38,014 bases of DNA from Candidatus Woesearchaeota archaeon (GCA_019323495.1 JAHWHE010000014.1:1-38014), one strand, 5' to 3'; counted from the first letter of the stretch, positions 9,201 to 18,084 are shown. Translations and numbers: made by a program. Notes: a model not told the origin generated them from the sequence alone.

Positions 9201-9824
9201 GTTGACGACATGGTGTTCAAGATGGATACTGTTTGGAAATATCCATTAGAGTTCTACAATGCTTGCCTGGAATGGAAAAATCCTTGGGACGTGAAAATTC
9301 AAAAAGTATTAGAGCGCCTTGGGACCCCTGCGCAATATGAAGGTTACGGATTTACGCACGACACAGACGATTTCAATACAGGCGTACTGATATCTTCTTA
9401 CAAAACCTTGCCGGCAATGCAGGAAAAGTTATTGGTTCAGATGGACATTGCCGAAAAAATACGGGCAGTTGACGAGGCAGATGTTGCAGCTTTGGTCATC
9501 AACAAGCATTTTGTAAAGGACACAAAAGGCAATCTAAGAAAATTCTCGCAGCAGTTGTTCAGATGCGTGGCTTGCAACTCAAAATACAGAAGACCTCCTT
9601 TGATAGGCAAATGCATTAACCCTAAATGCAAGAACGGCAGATTGATTTTCACCATCAGCGAAGGCAGTGTTGTCAAGTATCTTGAGCCGAGCCTTAGCAT
9701 AGCTGAGAGATACAATGTCTCTCCATATATAAAGCAGACATTAGAGCTGACAAAGGTAAGGATAGAGAGCGTATTCGGCAAGGACAAAGAAAAGCAGGAA
9801 GGTCTGGGTAAGTGGTTCTCATAG
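6294..9824 (+). CDS. polC: DNA polymerase D large subunit DP2 (polymerase catalytic subunit)
   Basis: This is the catalytic subunit of PolD, a polymerase built on double-psi beta-barrels like RNA polymerase. The 1176 residues are within the usual family range. The N-terminal region has the family motif FSGPIRNAGGTAAA, and the catalytic loop RDCDGDEAG holds Asp924, Asp926 and Asp928. One zinc-binding cluster lies at about 679-715 (CESC, CEDC, CKVC) and another near 1088-1115 (CVAC, CINPKC). No intein interrupts the catalytic loop, a common insertion site in this family. The last residues QEGLGKWF (1168-1175) form a PCNA-interacting (PIP) box. It is translated with DP1, one base away. Confidence 0.98.
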   Translation: MEFSEEMGKYFENIRKKTEDCHAIAAKARQKNLDPDDEVEISLAKNMAERVVGLISSVAPQIKDSNLVPRIQELEKEYGVLDWRVAFKIAEEIAKQEICKFDSEREAMEIGIKAGFAYVTVGVVSACLEGFTRLEIKERRDKKKYFCMNFSGPIRNAGGTAAAVSVLIGDYVRKKMGYAEYDPNEDEINRYFSEVEHYNDRCVRIQYMPSKEEVDFVAKHMPLEIGGDPTEKIEVPNYKNLPRVPTNLIRSGMCLIMSSCIPLKGPKLWSQLSKWGKEFDMEQWNFLEKFIKVQKDVRAKLETRKKDGNKNEEKPKLLPDHAYISDLVGGRPVLAHPLAKGGFRLRYGRSRTSGDSAQCIHPATMHVLNDFIAVGTHMKVERPSKGAIYTPCDAIEGPIIKLENGNVMRIDSAKEAKQYKKEIKEILFLGDILICYGDFFDRAHKLVPPGYCEEWWILELEKAIVDTFGSFDMDKAAELCNIKKEFLLQLLEKPLYTKPSPGQALSISYNLNIPLHPRYTYHWEDISLEQLDLLQEWLKKADVKIGEDIEKIVVPKVAQPKRVLELLGVPHIVATEFIVIEKEDALPFFTQMADFDFEKLKASQGKTPLEILNDCAKIKIRDKSGIYIGTRMGRPEKGKMRKLKGSPHGLFPIGEEGGRMRSFHTALESGKVTSSFPIFRCESCNKITIYPSCEDCGKITKKLQFCKVCGYVEKCQHEHLMPYNNREIEIKHYFDNALKILGTTLFPDTIKGIKGTVNEEHRLEHLAKAILRAKYDLYVNKDGTIRYDATEIPITHFKPKEISVTIKKLKELGYEKDINNKPIERDDQVIELKPQDIVLPCCPEIEYPADEVFLKVTKFIDELLVKLYKQPAYYNCKTRDDLVGKLMIGLAPHTSAGMVVRILGFSKNQGLMAHPLIHSAMRRDCDGDEAGIFMLMDGLLNFSRKYLPGTRGSTMDAPLVLTSVLTASEVDDMVFKMDTVWKYPLEFYNACLEWKNPWDVKIQKVLERLGTPAQYEGYGFTHDTDDFNTGVLISSYKTLPAMQEKLLVQMDIAEKIRAVDEADVAALVINKHFVKDTKGNLRKFSQQLFRCVACNSKYRRPPLIGKCINPKCKNGRLIFTISEGSVVKYLEPSLSIAERYNVSPYIKQTLELTKVRIESVFGKDKEKQEGLGKWFS

Positions 9825-9860
9825 TAAAATTTGCTACTCCTGAATGGCAAAAAACAAAAT

Positions 9861-9870
9861 ATTTATAAAT
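9861..9870 (+). promoter_or_regulatory. TATA box for the TrmB-like regulator
   Basis: The sequence atttataaat lies about 86 bases before the ATG at 9952. It predicts a leader of roughly 60 bases, longer than most in this window, which leaves room for regulation. Confidence 0.5.
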
Positions 9871-9951
9871 ATGTAGTGTATTCTGGATAAACAAGGGGTT
9901 GTTAGATATTCTATTTAAAAGAGGGGCCATTTAATTTTGGGGGAGACGAGA

Positions 9952-10728
9952 ATGATTGTTGAGAAGGCTTTTTTAAATAAATTAAAAGAATTCGGGTTAA
10001 ATTCTTACGAAAGCAAGTTATGGACTGCTTTACTTTCTAGGGGAAAAAGCACAGCAGGTGAACTAGCAGACATCAGCGGGGTTCCAAGAAGCAGAAGCTA
10101 CGATGTATTGGAAGGCCTGGAGAAAAAAGGCTTCATAGAAATGAAGAATGCGAAGCCCATAGAATATGTCGCAGTAGCCCCTCAAAGAGTTCTAAGCCAA
10201 ATGAAGTCAAAATTAGCATTAAGAACAAAAGAACAGATAGATCAGTTGGAATTTTTAAAGCAAAGCAAGATCATTGACGAATTAAATAATCTGCATTCAA
10301 AAGGAATGGATTCTATTGAGCTCACAGAATTGTCAGGCGTGATTAATGGAAAAGAAAACATCCTTAATCATTTGCTTATGCTGATTAAGGCTGCGAGGAA
10401 ATCCATTAATTTGGTATTGACTCCTGGTTCTTTGCCCGAGATACTCGAGCTCTTCCAGGTTGATCTGGAAAAAGCAAAAAAGAGGGGAGTGAAGATAACA
10501 ATCGCTTCTAAACTAAGCAATTCTGACAAGCAATTGCTGAAAAAACATTCTAAATTGGGGATGATTAAAAATCATGACCTGAATACGAGATTCTGCATAG
10601 TTGATGAGCAGGAAATGCTGTTCATGCTAGTTGATGATGCAAAAGTGCACAAAAATTATGACAGCGGAGTATGGATGAACTCGCCTTATTTTGCATCTGC
10701 ATTGTCGCAAATGTTTGATTCTTACTGA
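9952..10728 (+). CDS. TrmB-family transcriptional regulator
   Basis: This is a DNA-binding regulator of the TrmB family, whose characterised members control sugar transport and metabolism. The N-terminal winged helix-turn-helix (about 1-75) reads GLNSYESKLWTALLSRGKST, then ELADISGVPRSRSYDVLEGL and KKGFIEM, very typical of the family. A coiled linker follows at about 75-110, then a C-terminal TrmB-type domain (about 125-245). I choose the ATG at 9952 because gggggag lies six bases upstream; a TTG at 9937 would use that same sequence as coding. It stands alone between the polymerase and the surface genes. The target genes and effector are unknown; the adjacent surface operon is a plausible but unproven target. 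Confidence 0.9.
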   Translation: MIVEKAFLNKLKEFGLNSYESKLWTALLSRGKSTAGELADISGVPRSRSYDVLEGLEKKGFIEMKNAKPIEYVAVAPQRVLSQMKSKLALRTKEQIDQLEFLKQSKIIDELNNLHSKGMDSIELTELSGVINGKENILNHLLMLIKAARKSINLVLTPGSLPEILELFQVDLEKAKKRGVKITIASKLSNSDKQLLKKHSKLGMIKNHDLNTRFCIVDEQEMLFMLVDDAKVHKNYDSGVWMNSPYFASALSQMFDSY

Positions 10729-10729
10729 A

Positions 10730-10752
10730 ATTTTCCTTTTTCCTCCTTTTTT
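10730..10752 (+). terminator. T-rich terminator after the TrmB-like gene
   Basis: A run of T tracts separated by single or double C begins just after the stop codon and ends in six T. Archaeal RNA polymerase terminates on such U-rich tracts without a hairpin. Confidence 0.55.
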
Positions 10753-10771
10753 ATATTGGCTTTATAGAAAA

Positions 10772-10781
10772 GTTTATAAAC
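10772..10781 (+). promoter_or_regulatory. TATA box for the small membrane protein
   Basis: The sequence gtttataaac is centred about 40 bases before the ATG at 10817. It leaves a short leader containing the ribosome binding site gaggtgat. Confidence 0.6.
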
Positions 10782-10816
10782 CTATAACGATTTAAAAATG
10801 CGAAAAGAGGTGATTT

Positions 10817-11086
10817 ATGATGGTTGGTTTAACAATCGAGCAAGCAACCCTTGCAGTAATCATAGGTACTCTTGCTGCTGTTGTATTCAGTTTACGAGTA
10901 TTGGTTTTCCTTGAAAGGCGCATTGCAAGCATCGATTCTAACATAGAAGCGATTGTCAGGCGCGTCGAAGCAGAGGAAATCAAGATAGAAGCAGAAGAAG
11001 CAAAGATTGAAAGAGCACTCGGCGTCAAAAGAAAAGGCAAGGCAGTAAGAAAAGCAAAAAAGACAACTAAAAGACGAAGAAAATAA
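10817..11086 (+). CDS. Small membrane protein with coiled coil and very basic tail
   Basis: I do not recognise this 89-residue protein. It has one N-terminal membrane segment (about residues 10-32, LAVIIGTLAAVVFSLRVLVF), then an acidic alternating-charge helix rich in EAEEIKIEAEEAKIE that is probably a coiled coil. It ends in a tail with about 13 Lys/Arg in the last 20 residues. The gaggtgat motif four bases upstream supports the start; a second ATG follows directly at 10820. The tail resembles DNA-binding tails, so a membrane-attached protein touching DNA or RNA is possible. With the N-terminus outside, the tail would be cytoplasmic. It has its own promoter, and a T-rich tract separates it from the surface operon. 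Confidence 0.8.
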   Translation: MMVGLTIEQATLAVIIGTLAAVVFSLRVLVFLERRIASIDSNIEAIVRRVEAEEIKIEAEEAKIERALGVKRKGKAVRKAKKTTKRRRK

Positions 11087-11090
11087 GTGG

Positions 11091-11105
11091 TTTATTTTTT
11101 TCTAC
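11091..11105 (+). terminator. T-rich terminator after the small membrane protein
   Basis: The tract tttattttttttcta follows the stop codon by four bases. It may end the upstream transcript, or be leaky, since I see no clear TATA box of its own for the following gene. Confidence 0.45.
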
Positions 11106-11138
11106 TTAATAGTACCTTTTAGTGAGGGGGAGGAATAG

Positions 11139-14100
11139 ATGAATTACATTGTACAAATTGCCTTATTCATGATAGCACTCGTTCTTAGTATAACTTTTAC
11201 TTCGAGCATTGCATTGGCGTCTATTCCGGATAAATACGAATATGCAGGCACGATATCTAGCGTGAAGGTATACGACCCTGTAAATAACCTGCATCCTGTC
11301 ATACAGGCAGGAGAACAGGGACAGATGGAAGTTGTGATTAACGAAGCATCAGTAAATCCCATGGAGCTTACTTTCCAAACAATACCCTTCAATAATTGCG
11401 AACCCATTGGTGGAAGCGAGAGCAAATGTTTTCTATCATTCTCTCCTGCGGTTTGCGGCGGAAACCTTAATTACAAAACACTGCAGCAGCCTGTTGCTTT
11501 TGTCATAGACGGGATAGCCCCTTCGATTGACTCTGTCGATGTAGATTCAGATGTGGAGATTGATGGCAAAAAAGTCATTGGCGAGGGCGACCTTGTTTTG
11601 CATTATTATAATCTGCGAGATGAAGCAGAGTGCGGCGGTTGCGCAGGAATAAAAGAGTTGAAAGTTTACAAGGACAGTTTTACAGCAAGCAACATAGTTG
11701 GAAGTGTCCAATTCGAAAGAGACAGTATAACTGATTGTGACAAAGGAGACGGCACAATAACAGTCCCGGTTTCAAATTTGGCTCCGGCCAATACTGCGCA
11801 GGAAAAGGATTTATTTATACAGGTTTGCGATTACCTTGACCAATGCAGTGAAGACATAGTTGGCATGACAATCATAGTTGACAGGGAAAAGCCAGACGTG
11901 CAGTCGGAGCTTCTGCTTGCAAATGACCAGCCAGCAACATATTATCAATCAGGCGTCACTTACAAGATAAAAGCGACAATAACAGACGACAGCGAAGTAG
12001 ATTTCAGCACGCTTTCATTGGACATATCGCAGTTCAGTCCTACACTGGCACCAACCCCTGTGATTTCAGGGGACGCAGTGACTTGGACATTCACAGCAGG
12101 AAGCACTGCGGCACCCAGTTTCTATGAAATCAGCATAGAGGACAAAGCAGGCAATTTACAGGTGCATAGAGAGACGATAAATTTGCAGCCAGATAATGCT
12201 GCTCCAACAATTAACGACATACGAACCTCTACAAGTTACATGGGTATAAATTACATCAGTACAACATCAGACATAATAATCGATGTTACTGACGATGTTA
12301 GCGGTGTTGATCCATCAACAATCGTTTTAGATTTATCAGATGTCAGTTCTCAATACAGTTCAACAGAAAACCCCACTTCCTGCAATCAGACAGGCACAAA
12401 AACGATCTGTATGTTTGAAAACATGCAAACCACTAAACAGACAGGCACTGTGCAGTTCAGTGTAAGGGTTAGCGACAGGGCAGGCAACGCAGCCAGTCCT
12501 AGGACAGAACAGATAATCATTGACAGAGTCGCTCCTGCAGGAGCAGTCATCTCGCAAACACTAAATCTTCCAACAGCAGCAGACGAAGGAATCTTCGGAT
12601 TCAGGATAAGCGCCGTAGATGACAGCCCATTATTTGTTTCAGCAGACTTGACAGAATTCTCAGACAGCGGAGTTTTCAATGTGACTTGTCCTGATTCTCA
12701 AAACTGCATCATGACTCCTCCTGACTTAAATCCTGTGTGGGGAGATTTTATAGTTCATTTCATTATATCTGATATTGCAGGCAATAGAGTTGAGAAAGAA
12801 TATCCTTTCAAATTGTACGAGCTTGCGCAATGCAGTTTTCAAGCAGACGGCCTTGTTTCAATGACAGTAGGGAACCCTATCCCTGATAAATTGGACAGAA
12901 GATTAGCTAGCAGCCAGACAGCTGCGCGCCTATTCTTTCCAATAAAAGTAACCCATGCGCAGACAGTCAAAGCTTCAGACTATACTGTTGTGACTTGCAA
13001 AGACATCCAAGGAGTTACTCTAGGAAATTTCCAGGTCATAGCGCAGACAACAGATACTCCATTCTTAGTTTTATCAGCAGCAATCGGAACAGGACAGACA
13101 CCTGCAAACATCCCAATTGAATGCAACATAAGCATCCAGGTCGCGCACAACGGGGTGAAATGTGACCAGCCAGAGATAGAGTCATTTTCAAAGACAGTCG
13201 AGCTATACAACGATGCGTTAGGAGATTTGGGTGGTTCTGCGACAGACAAAATAAATACAATCACAAGAAGAATAAACAAGATTGACAGGGACATCAAGAG
13301 CAAGGAAAAAGGCATTGAATATTTAGGTTACTGGTGCAGCCTGGCATATGGAATCCATATGGTCGATACCATTATAGAATCGCTTAAACTGATAGTGTGG
13401 GGCGTTTGCTGCATCCTTGAAAACATATTATACACTAAAGGCGCTGCCCAGACAATTTGGAAGGCAGTATGCACTACAATAAATATGTGGGCAGATCTTG
13501 CATTAAGCAGCGTTTTCTGGTCAAAATACTATCTTCCGACAGACGAGAAAAGCACAAAAGAAATCCTGGGAATAATGAGCAAGTACATCTGCATGATTCT
13601 TGCCTGCAAATTCTGCAATATTGATGAGGTTATTAATGTTGTTGCAGGCGCAGCAGGCGAGATAAGCAAGGCGGGTGCGGACGCAGATGCAAGCAAAATG
13701 AATGAAAAGGCAGAAAATGCAGAAGCAACTGCAACAGCAGCGCCCGGTGATGAAGCATACGCTAAATATAGCCAAAGGGTTAATGAAATAAATACAGATT
13801 ATGATGCAAAGGCGGCCGGCTCGTCGGGGGAAGAGTTAAAAGCGATAAATAATGAAAGACAGGCGAGGCTCGAATCGGCCAGCGGCGAATACAGGGGACA
13901 GACAGGAAGATCAGATACTTACAGCGGTTATGATCTAAGAAGAACTGGGACGAGAGATTATTATAGATATGGAAGCACAGTAAACCAAGGTAGAACCGAC
14001 TTCTATCAGGATTTGGGAAAATCAACAACATACCAGAGGATATTGACGCCTGACGAATTTACATGGGATCCGTTCAAGAGCATCCATTATGCACAGGCGT

Positions 14101-14969
14101 GTGTATGCCACAGAGGCATTGTCTACAACTGGAGAAAGGAAAAAGAGATAACTTGCGCTTATAAGAACTGCGTGAAAAAGCATCTTGAACTAGGTCTTCC
14201 TGTTAGTTCATGCGACGACATGTACAGGGAAATGGAGTGTTTGTATGTAGAAAGTGCAGAATACAAACTGCACGGATTTAATTTCTGGGAAAATCTCCTG
14301 GACGCAGCAATACGGGTCATGATATTTTTCGCAGCAAACAAAGCATTTGAAGCAATCTGTGGAGATTATTATAAAAAAACAGAGAAGTGCACATCTAATG
14401 TTTGCGGTGAAGGACTTATGCCGGCTCTATGCGGAATAGCAGAGGCTGCTGTTAATTTATTAGAGTTTGCAGATGTTTATACCAAGCCATTTGAACAGTT
14501 CCAGGACAGGCAATTGTCAGAATTCTTCTGCGCAAATGAAGACAATGTTCCTAGCAGCGCCGTAATAGATGACTGGTACGGTGTTGCAGACTGGGAGCAG
14601 GAAGTCTGCCAGAAATGGGGCGGAAGCTCAGTAGAAGAAGGTTATGCCCACGGCAGTTTCTCGTCAACAGGAGATAACCTTCAAAGCACAACTGTTACTG
14701 TGCAGGCGCAGAAGACAGTCTATCCGGACGAAAGCAAAGTCTTGTACGAAGTTGCCTGGTATGTTGAGCCGAAAGAAGGCCAAATCTCATATTCAATAAT
14801 AATGCAGAGCACATCAAACACAAAACAATTGGCGCAAGGTACAGCAGCACCTAACTCGCCTGCAAAATCATATTATTCAGAAGAATTGACTACAGAATAC
14901 AGCCAAGCAATATTGACAATACCTGGAAATCAGATTGCAGTGCCGATTAGATGCATTAATTGTGATTAA
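11139..14969 (+). CDS. Giant secreted/surface protein with Ig-like repeats and Cys-rich domains
   Basis: This is a 1276-residue exported protein of unknown function. It starts with a Sec-type signal peptide (hydrophobic core at about 5-24, likely cleavage after SIALA). Residues from about 75 to 590 hold at least four Ig-like beta-sandwich repeats of the type ending in DKAGN, DRAGN or DIAGN followed by a strand and (V/I)D..(A)P. About 727-830 is a hydrophobic, Cys-containing stretch (LGYWCSLAYG, WGVCCILENI, MILACKFC). About 840-910 is Ala/Glu-rich, about 918-964 is Tyr/Arg/Thr-rich, and about 986-1141 is again Cys-rich with a hydrophobic helix near 1055. A strong ribosome binding site (gggggagga) precedes the ATG. 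It heads a three-gene operon with a membrane protein and a pilin-signal protein. A surface or appendage role is inferred. Confidence 0.85.
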   Translation: MNYIVQIALFMIALVLSITFTSSIALASIPDKYEYAGTISSVKVYDPVNNLHPVIQAGEQGQMEVVINEASVNPMELTFQTIPFNNCEPIGGSESKCFLSFSPAVCGGNLNYKTLQQPVAFVIDGIAPSIDSVDVDSDVEIDGKKVIGEGDLVLHYYNLRDEAECGGCAGIKELKVYKDSFTASNIVGSVQFERDSITDCDKGDGTITVPVSNLAPANTAQEKDLFIQVCDYLDQCSEDIVGMTIIVDREKPDVQSELLLANDQPATYYQSGVTYKIKATITDDSEVDFSTLSLDISQFSPTLAPTPVISGDAVTWTFTAGSTAAPSFYEISIEDKAGNLQVHRETINLQPDNAAPTINDIRTSTSYMGINYISTTSDIIIDVTDDVSGVDPSTIVLDLSDVSSQYSSTENPTSCNQTGTKTICMFENMQTTKQTGTVQFSVRVSDRAGNAASPRTEQIIIDRVAPAGAVISQTLNLPTAADEGIFGFRISAVDDSPLFVSADLTEFSDSGVFNVTCPDSQNCIMTPPDLNPVWGDFIVHFIISDIAGNRVEKEYPFKLYELAQCSFQADGLVSMTVGNPIPDKLDRRLASSQTAARLFFPIKVTHAQTVKASDYTVVTCKDIQGVTLGNFQVIAQTTDTPFLVLSAAIGTGQTPANIPIECNISIQVAHNGVKCDQPEIESFSKTVELYNDALGDLGGSATDKINTITRRINKIDRDIKSKEKGIEYLGYWCSLAYGIHMVDTIIESLKLIVWGVCCILENILYTKGAAQTIWKAVCTTINMWADLALSSVFWSKYYLPTDEKSTKEILGIMSKYICMILACKFCNIDEVINVVAGAAGEISKAGADADASKMNEKAENAEATATAAPGDEAYAKYSQRVNEINTDYDAKAAGSSGEELKAINNERQARLESASGEYRGQTGRSDTYSGYDLRRTGTRDYYRYGSTVNQGRTDFYQDLGKSTTYQRILTPDEFTWDPFKSIHYAQACVCHRGIVYNWRKEKEITCAYKNCVKKHLELGLPVSSCDDMYREMECLYVESAEYKLHGFNFWENLLDAAIRVMIFFAANKAFEAICGDYYKKTEKCTSNVCGEGLMPALCGIAEAAVNLLEFADVYTKPFEQFQDRQLSEFFCANEDNVPSSAVIDDWYGVADWEQEVCQKWGGSSVEEGYAHGSFSSTGDNLQSTTVTVQAQKTVYPDESKVLYEVAWYVEPKEGQISYSIIMQSTSNTKQLAQGTAAPNSPAKSYYSEELTTEYSQAILTIPGNQIAVPIRCINCD

Positions 14970-14974
14970 GTAAG

Positions 14975-15784
14975 ATGAAAAAAACAAAAAAAAGAGGCAA
15001 AGAAGGAAGAAGTTTCTTGGACAGGTTAAAGAATACTAATTACATTGTATCATTTTCGGATTATAAATTCTTGTTAAGATGCCTGCTCTACGATTTTGGT
15101 TTCTTTCTAATAGGAATTGTCGGCATATTCAACGCCACCGTATTCCTAATTTCGCTGGTCGCAAAAAAACCATTTGCAATGGCGCAGACCTTTGTTGAAG
15201 TTCAGAAAGCAGAAGGAACAGAGGCGGCTTTTAGGATACTAGAAACCCTGCAGCCAGGACAGACAATGCTGACAGGTTTAATATTCACAATCATAATTTC
15301 AATCGCAGGATTCCTGCTGTTTATTTTCGCACTTAGCTTTTTCAAAGGGCTCATCTACAGCAGCTTGACAAAAACAAAACTAAATAAGCAGTATTTCTTG
15401 AAATTTTCACTATTCAATATAGTATATTATGTAGTAATCTTTGTTTTATTATATTGTATTTTCAAGCTGTTTCAATTGACGGTCGCAGTTAAGATCCTTT
15501 TAGCAGTCATTTTATTATACTTTTATTTTACACCTTTCTTCAGGATGCATTTCAAGGGGAAAAATATCAGGCTAGAGTTCAAGACCGCGCTGAGAAATGC
15601 GCTGGATTTTTCAGCGTTTTTAAGAACAGTCATCATCCTTCTAACTTTTGTGGTGATTGCATTGCTCATGATAACTTTATTGCCCAAAATACTCGCAGTT
15701 TTATTGTCAGTTCCATTATATTATTACATGTCTGCGTGGTCGAGAAATTACTTGTACAAGACAGTATCTGGTGTTGAAAGATGA
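14975..15784 (+). CDS. Polytopic membrane protein of the surface operon
   Basis: This is a 269-residue protein I cannot name. After a basic cytoplasmic N-terminus (KKTKKRGKEGR) there are about six hydrophobic segments, near 30-58, 95-122, 145-168, 172-192, 215-236 and 238-256. The loop between the fourth and fifth carries a basic patch (HFKGKNIRLEFKTALRNA). The layout is strikingly like that of the protein at 30171-31025, which has a corresponding basic loop (NTINVIRLTFRTM), so the two look like distant paralogues. The gene starts five bases after the giant surface protein and overlaps the next gene by four bases (ATGA), so all three are translated together. An assembly or export helper for its neighbours is inferred from context only. 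Confidence 0.82.
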   Translation: MKKTKKRGKEGRSFLDRLKNTNYIVSFSDYKFLLRCLLYDFGFFLIGIVGIFNATVFLISLVAKKPFAMAQTFVEVQKAEGTEAAFRILETLQPGQTMLTGLIFTIIISIAGFLLFIFALSFFKGLIYSSLTKTKLNKQYFLKFSLFNIVYYVVIFVLLYCIFKLFQLTVAVKILLAVILLYFYFTPFFRMHFKGKNIRLEFKTALRNALDFSAFLRTVIILLTFVVIALLMITLLPKILAVLLSVPLYYYMSAWSRNYLYKTVSGVER

Positions 15785-18084
15785 TAAAACAGAAAAAGAT
15801 GAACAGGAAAGCCCAAATAACACTCTACATAATAATCGGAATAATCATTTTGCTTGCAGTAATACTGATCATATATCTTACTTACGGCGCGAGAAAAGCA
15901 GAAGTCCAGAGAACAGTTCCAGAAGTCAGCACCATGCCTCTGGCATACAGAAGCGCAGAAATCTTCATAACAGACTGTCTAGAGCAGACAGCAGAGACTG
16001 CATTGAGGGAATTGGGTGCTCACGGCGGCTGGATCAGTGTAAGAAATCCTCTTTTGTTCGAGAAAGAATTCAATATCGACATTGTCAAGCCGTACGATTC
16101 TGATGTTGTATCGATGGACAAGATGGGAAACAATCTCGTGCCGTATTGGTGGCATGTAAAGACCCCTTATGGCTGCGGAACAGAGGTGCCGTGTTTTGCA
16201 ACGCAGGAAAATGTTCCTACAATAACAGAGATGGAAGAGCAGATGAATATCTACATCAAAAAACATCTGCCAGAGTGTTTTAACGAGTTCAAAGACTTGA
16301 GAAAACAGGGTTTTGAGATAACAGAACTGGGCCCCCTTGAGATAGACAGCAGGATTCTTTTGGAGAATATGATATTTTACATGAAATATCCATTAAAGAT
16401 CAAAAAAGGAGATCAAGTACTAGATGTGGAAAGCTTTGCAAAAGCTCTTGACTTGAATTTCAGGCAGATATACAATCAAGCATTTACAATAACCAGCGAC
16501 GAGATAAATGGGCAAAGACTAGAGAACAGCCTTTTCTTGAACCTTCTTGGCATTTATTCTGATGTTGATTTCAACAAACTGCCGCCGATCGCAGCAACAA
16601 CAGAAGGTTATGACATTGTAGTCTGGCCGAAAGTAATGGTTGAGACGAAAGTGAAAGACTTATTGAAATTGTATACTCCGTTTATTAGAGTAAATGGTAC
16701 CGCGAACGGAATGAGACTTACAGATCCAAACCCGATGGCCCAAGGCATTTATGATTCGTTATTTTTCAGCATGTTTGAAGACTATAAATTCCCAGACACG
16801 CAAATAAATTATTATTTCCTTGACTGGCCGATCGATTTCCATGTCACGCCGCCTGCGGGGCCAGGAATTCTAAAGCCAAAGAGCTACAAGACAGAGTATC
16901 CATTTGGCATATGGCAGTCTTCGCAGAGAAATTTGTACGAATTCTTTTATGACATTTCATTCCCTGTTGTCGTAGAGATTTATGATAGCAAGGCGCTTGG
17001 GGGCAAAGGCTACAGCTTCTTTTTTGCGCTTGAAGGAAACATACTGGACAACAAGAATCTGCTTGACTGGAACCAGGGCCTAGGTACTGTTTCATGGGAC
17101 CAGTCCATCTACAGTATAGAGATAAATCCAGATGCAGGAGGAACACACACTCTTGAAGGTGGAGAAGCGATATTTGGCCAGTTTAATGCATCAAACGAAT
17201 TCGTGCTAAATGCAACTACGCCAATACACACAAAATCCTTGTTTGATCGTTTTGAGCAAAAAATTTCAAATGTAACAATCTATACAAAAGACAAGAAAAC
17301 AGGCCAGTACCTGACCGAGGTAGCAGTCGAATTCATTTGCGGACGATACAAAGCAGCATCATTGGGCGCGACAGAATTATTAGAAGATGGAAAAAGCGGA
17401 ATAATTACAAAAGCACCGATCTGCTACGGCGACGGAAGACTGAGGTTCGACCTGATAAATTACGACACATTGACATTAGGACCGATATCAACAGAAGTTG
17501 ACGGCAATTTAATTTTGACCGCAGAGCTAGAACCAGTGAGACAGCAGGAAGTATCATTCAAGAAAGTTGCAAGAATAGAACCTAGCGGGGAAAATATTAC
17601 AGTAACCAATATTTACCAAGATCTGCAGTTTTATGAAAAGGCCATAGTTATCTTGCAGAAAGAAAAAACCTCTCCTTATGACAGCAAACTGTCAGTAGCG
17701 CTTTCTTTTGATACAGCAGAGAACAAGATCGTGGAGATCCCTCCAGGCCAATACAGCATCAATGTCATTATAATGGACAGCAGGAATATGACAATCCAGC
17801 CAGAGAAAAGGGTGTATAAGGTTGATGACGAAGATTACGAGGTATGGATTCCTCCAGAACCAATAGAATTTGACGAATTGATGAGCGGCGGCCTTGAATA
17901 CAACAATAACACGTGCGGTTTAGTGAATGTACACGATTATGAATTGGATGCAGATAATGTTCTCGAGATAAGATCTCTTTTGATCAAGAGGCCATTTATA
18001 CGTGTCGAGGACATTTCAGAATTGGGAAGGATAGCAGAATATACAAACACTAGCTGTACAACATTGAGGCCAAGATTTATCTAA
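15781..18084 (+). CDS. Large membrane-anchored surface protein with type IV pilin-like signal
   Basis: This is a 767-residue protein of unknown function. Its N-terminus MNRKAQITLYIIIGIIILL fits an archaeal class III (type IV pilin) signal: basic residues, then Lys-Ala before Gln-Ile-Thr and a long hydrophobic helix. A PibD/FlaK-type peptidase would cut after Ala. The stretch TDCLEQTAETALRELGAHGG just after the helix looks like a conserved block of DPANN surface proteins with this type of N-terminus, as I recall them. The C-terminal 200 residues look like beta-rich Ig-like domains, ending in a segment with two Cys. It overlaps the upstream gene by ATGA; an alternative Met lies six codons in. 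Its great length is unusual for a pilin, so it may be an anchored adhesin or a pilus tip. Confidence 0.82.
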   Translation: MIKQKKMNRKAQITLYIIIGIIILLAVILIIYLTYGARKAEVQRTVPEVSTMPLAYRSAEIFITDCLEQTAETALRELGAHGGWISVRNPLLFEKEFNIDIVKPYDSDVVSMDKMGNNLVPYWWHVKTPYGCGTEVPCFATQENVPTITEMEEQMNIYIKKHLPECFNEFKDLRKQGFEITELGPLEIDSRILLENMIFYMKYPLKIKKGDQVLDVESFAKALDLNFRQIYNQAFTITSDEINGQRLENSLFLNLLGIYSDVDFNKLPPIAATTEGYDIVVWPKVMVETKVKDLLKLYTPFIRVNGTANGMRLTDPNPMAQGIYDSLFFSMFEDYKFPDTQINYYFLDWPIDFHVTPPAGPGILKPKSYKTEYPFGIWQSSQRNLYEFFYDISFPVVVEIYDSKALGGKGYSFFFALEGNILDNKNLLDWNQGLGTVSWDQSIYSIEINPDAGGTHTLEGGEAIFGQFNASNEFVLNATTPIHTKSLFDRFEQKISNVTIYTKDKKTGQYLTEVAVEFICGRYKAASLGATELLEDGKSGIITKAPICYGDGRLRFDLINYDTLTLGPISTEVDGNLILTAELEPVRQQEVSFKKVARIEPSGENITVTNIYQDLQFYEKAIVILQKEKTSPYDSKLSVALSFDTAENKIVEIPPGQYSINVIIMDSRNMTIQPEKRVYKVDDEDYEVWIPPEPIEFDELMSGGLEYNNNTCGLVNVHDYELDADNVLEIRSLLIKRPFIRVEDISELGRIAEYTNTSCTTLRPRFI

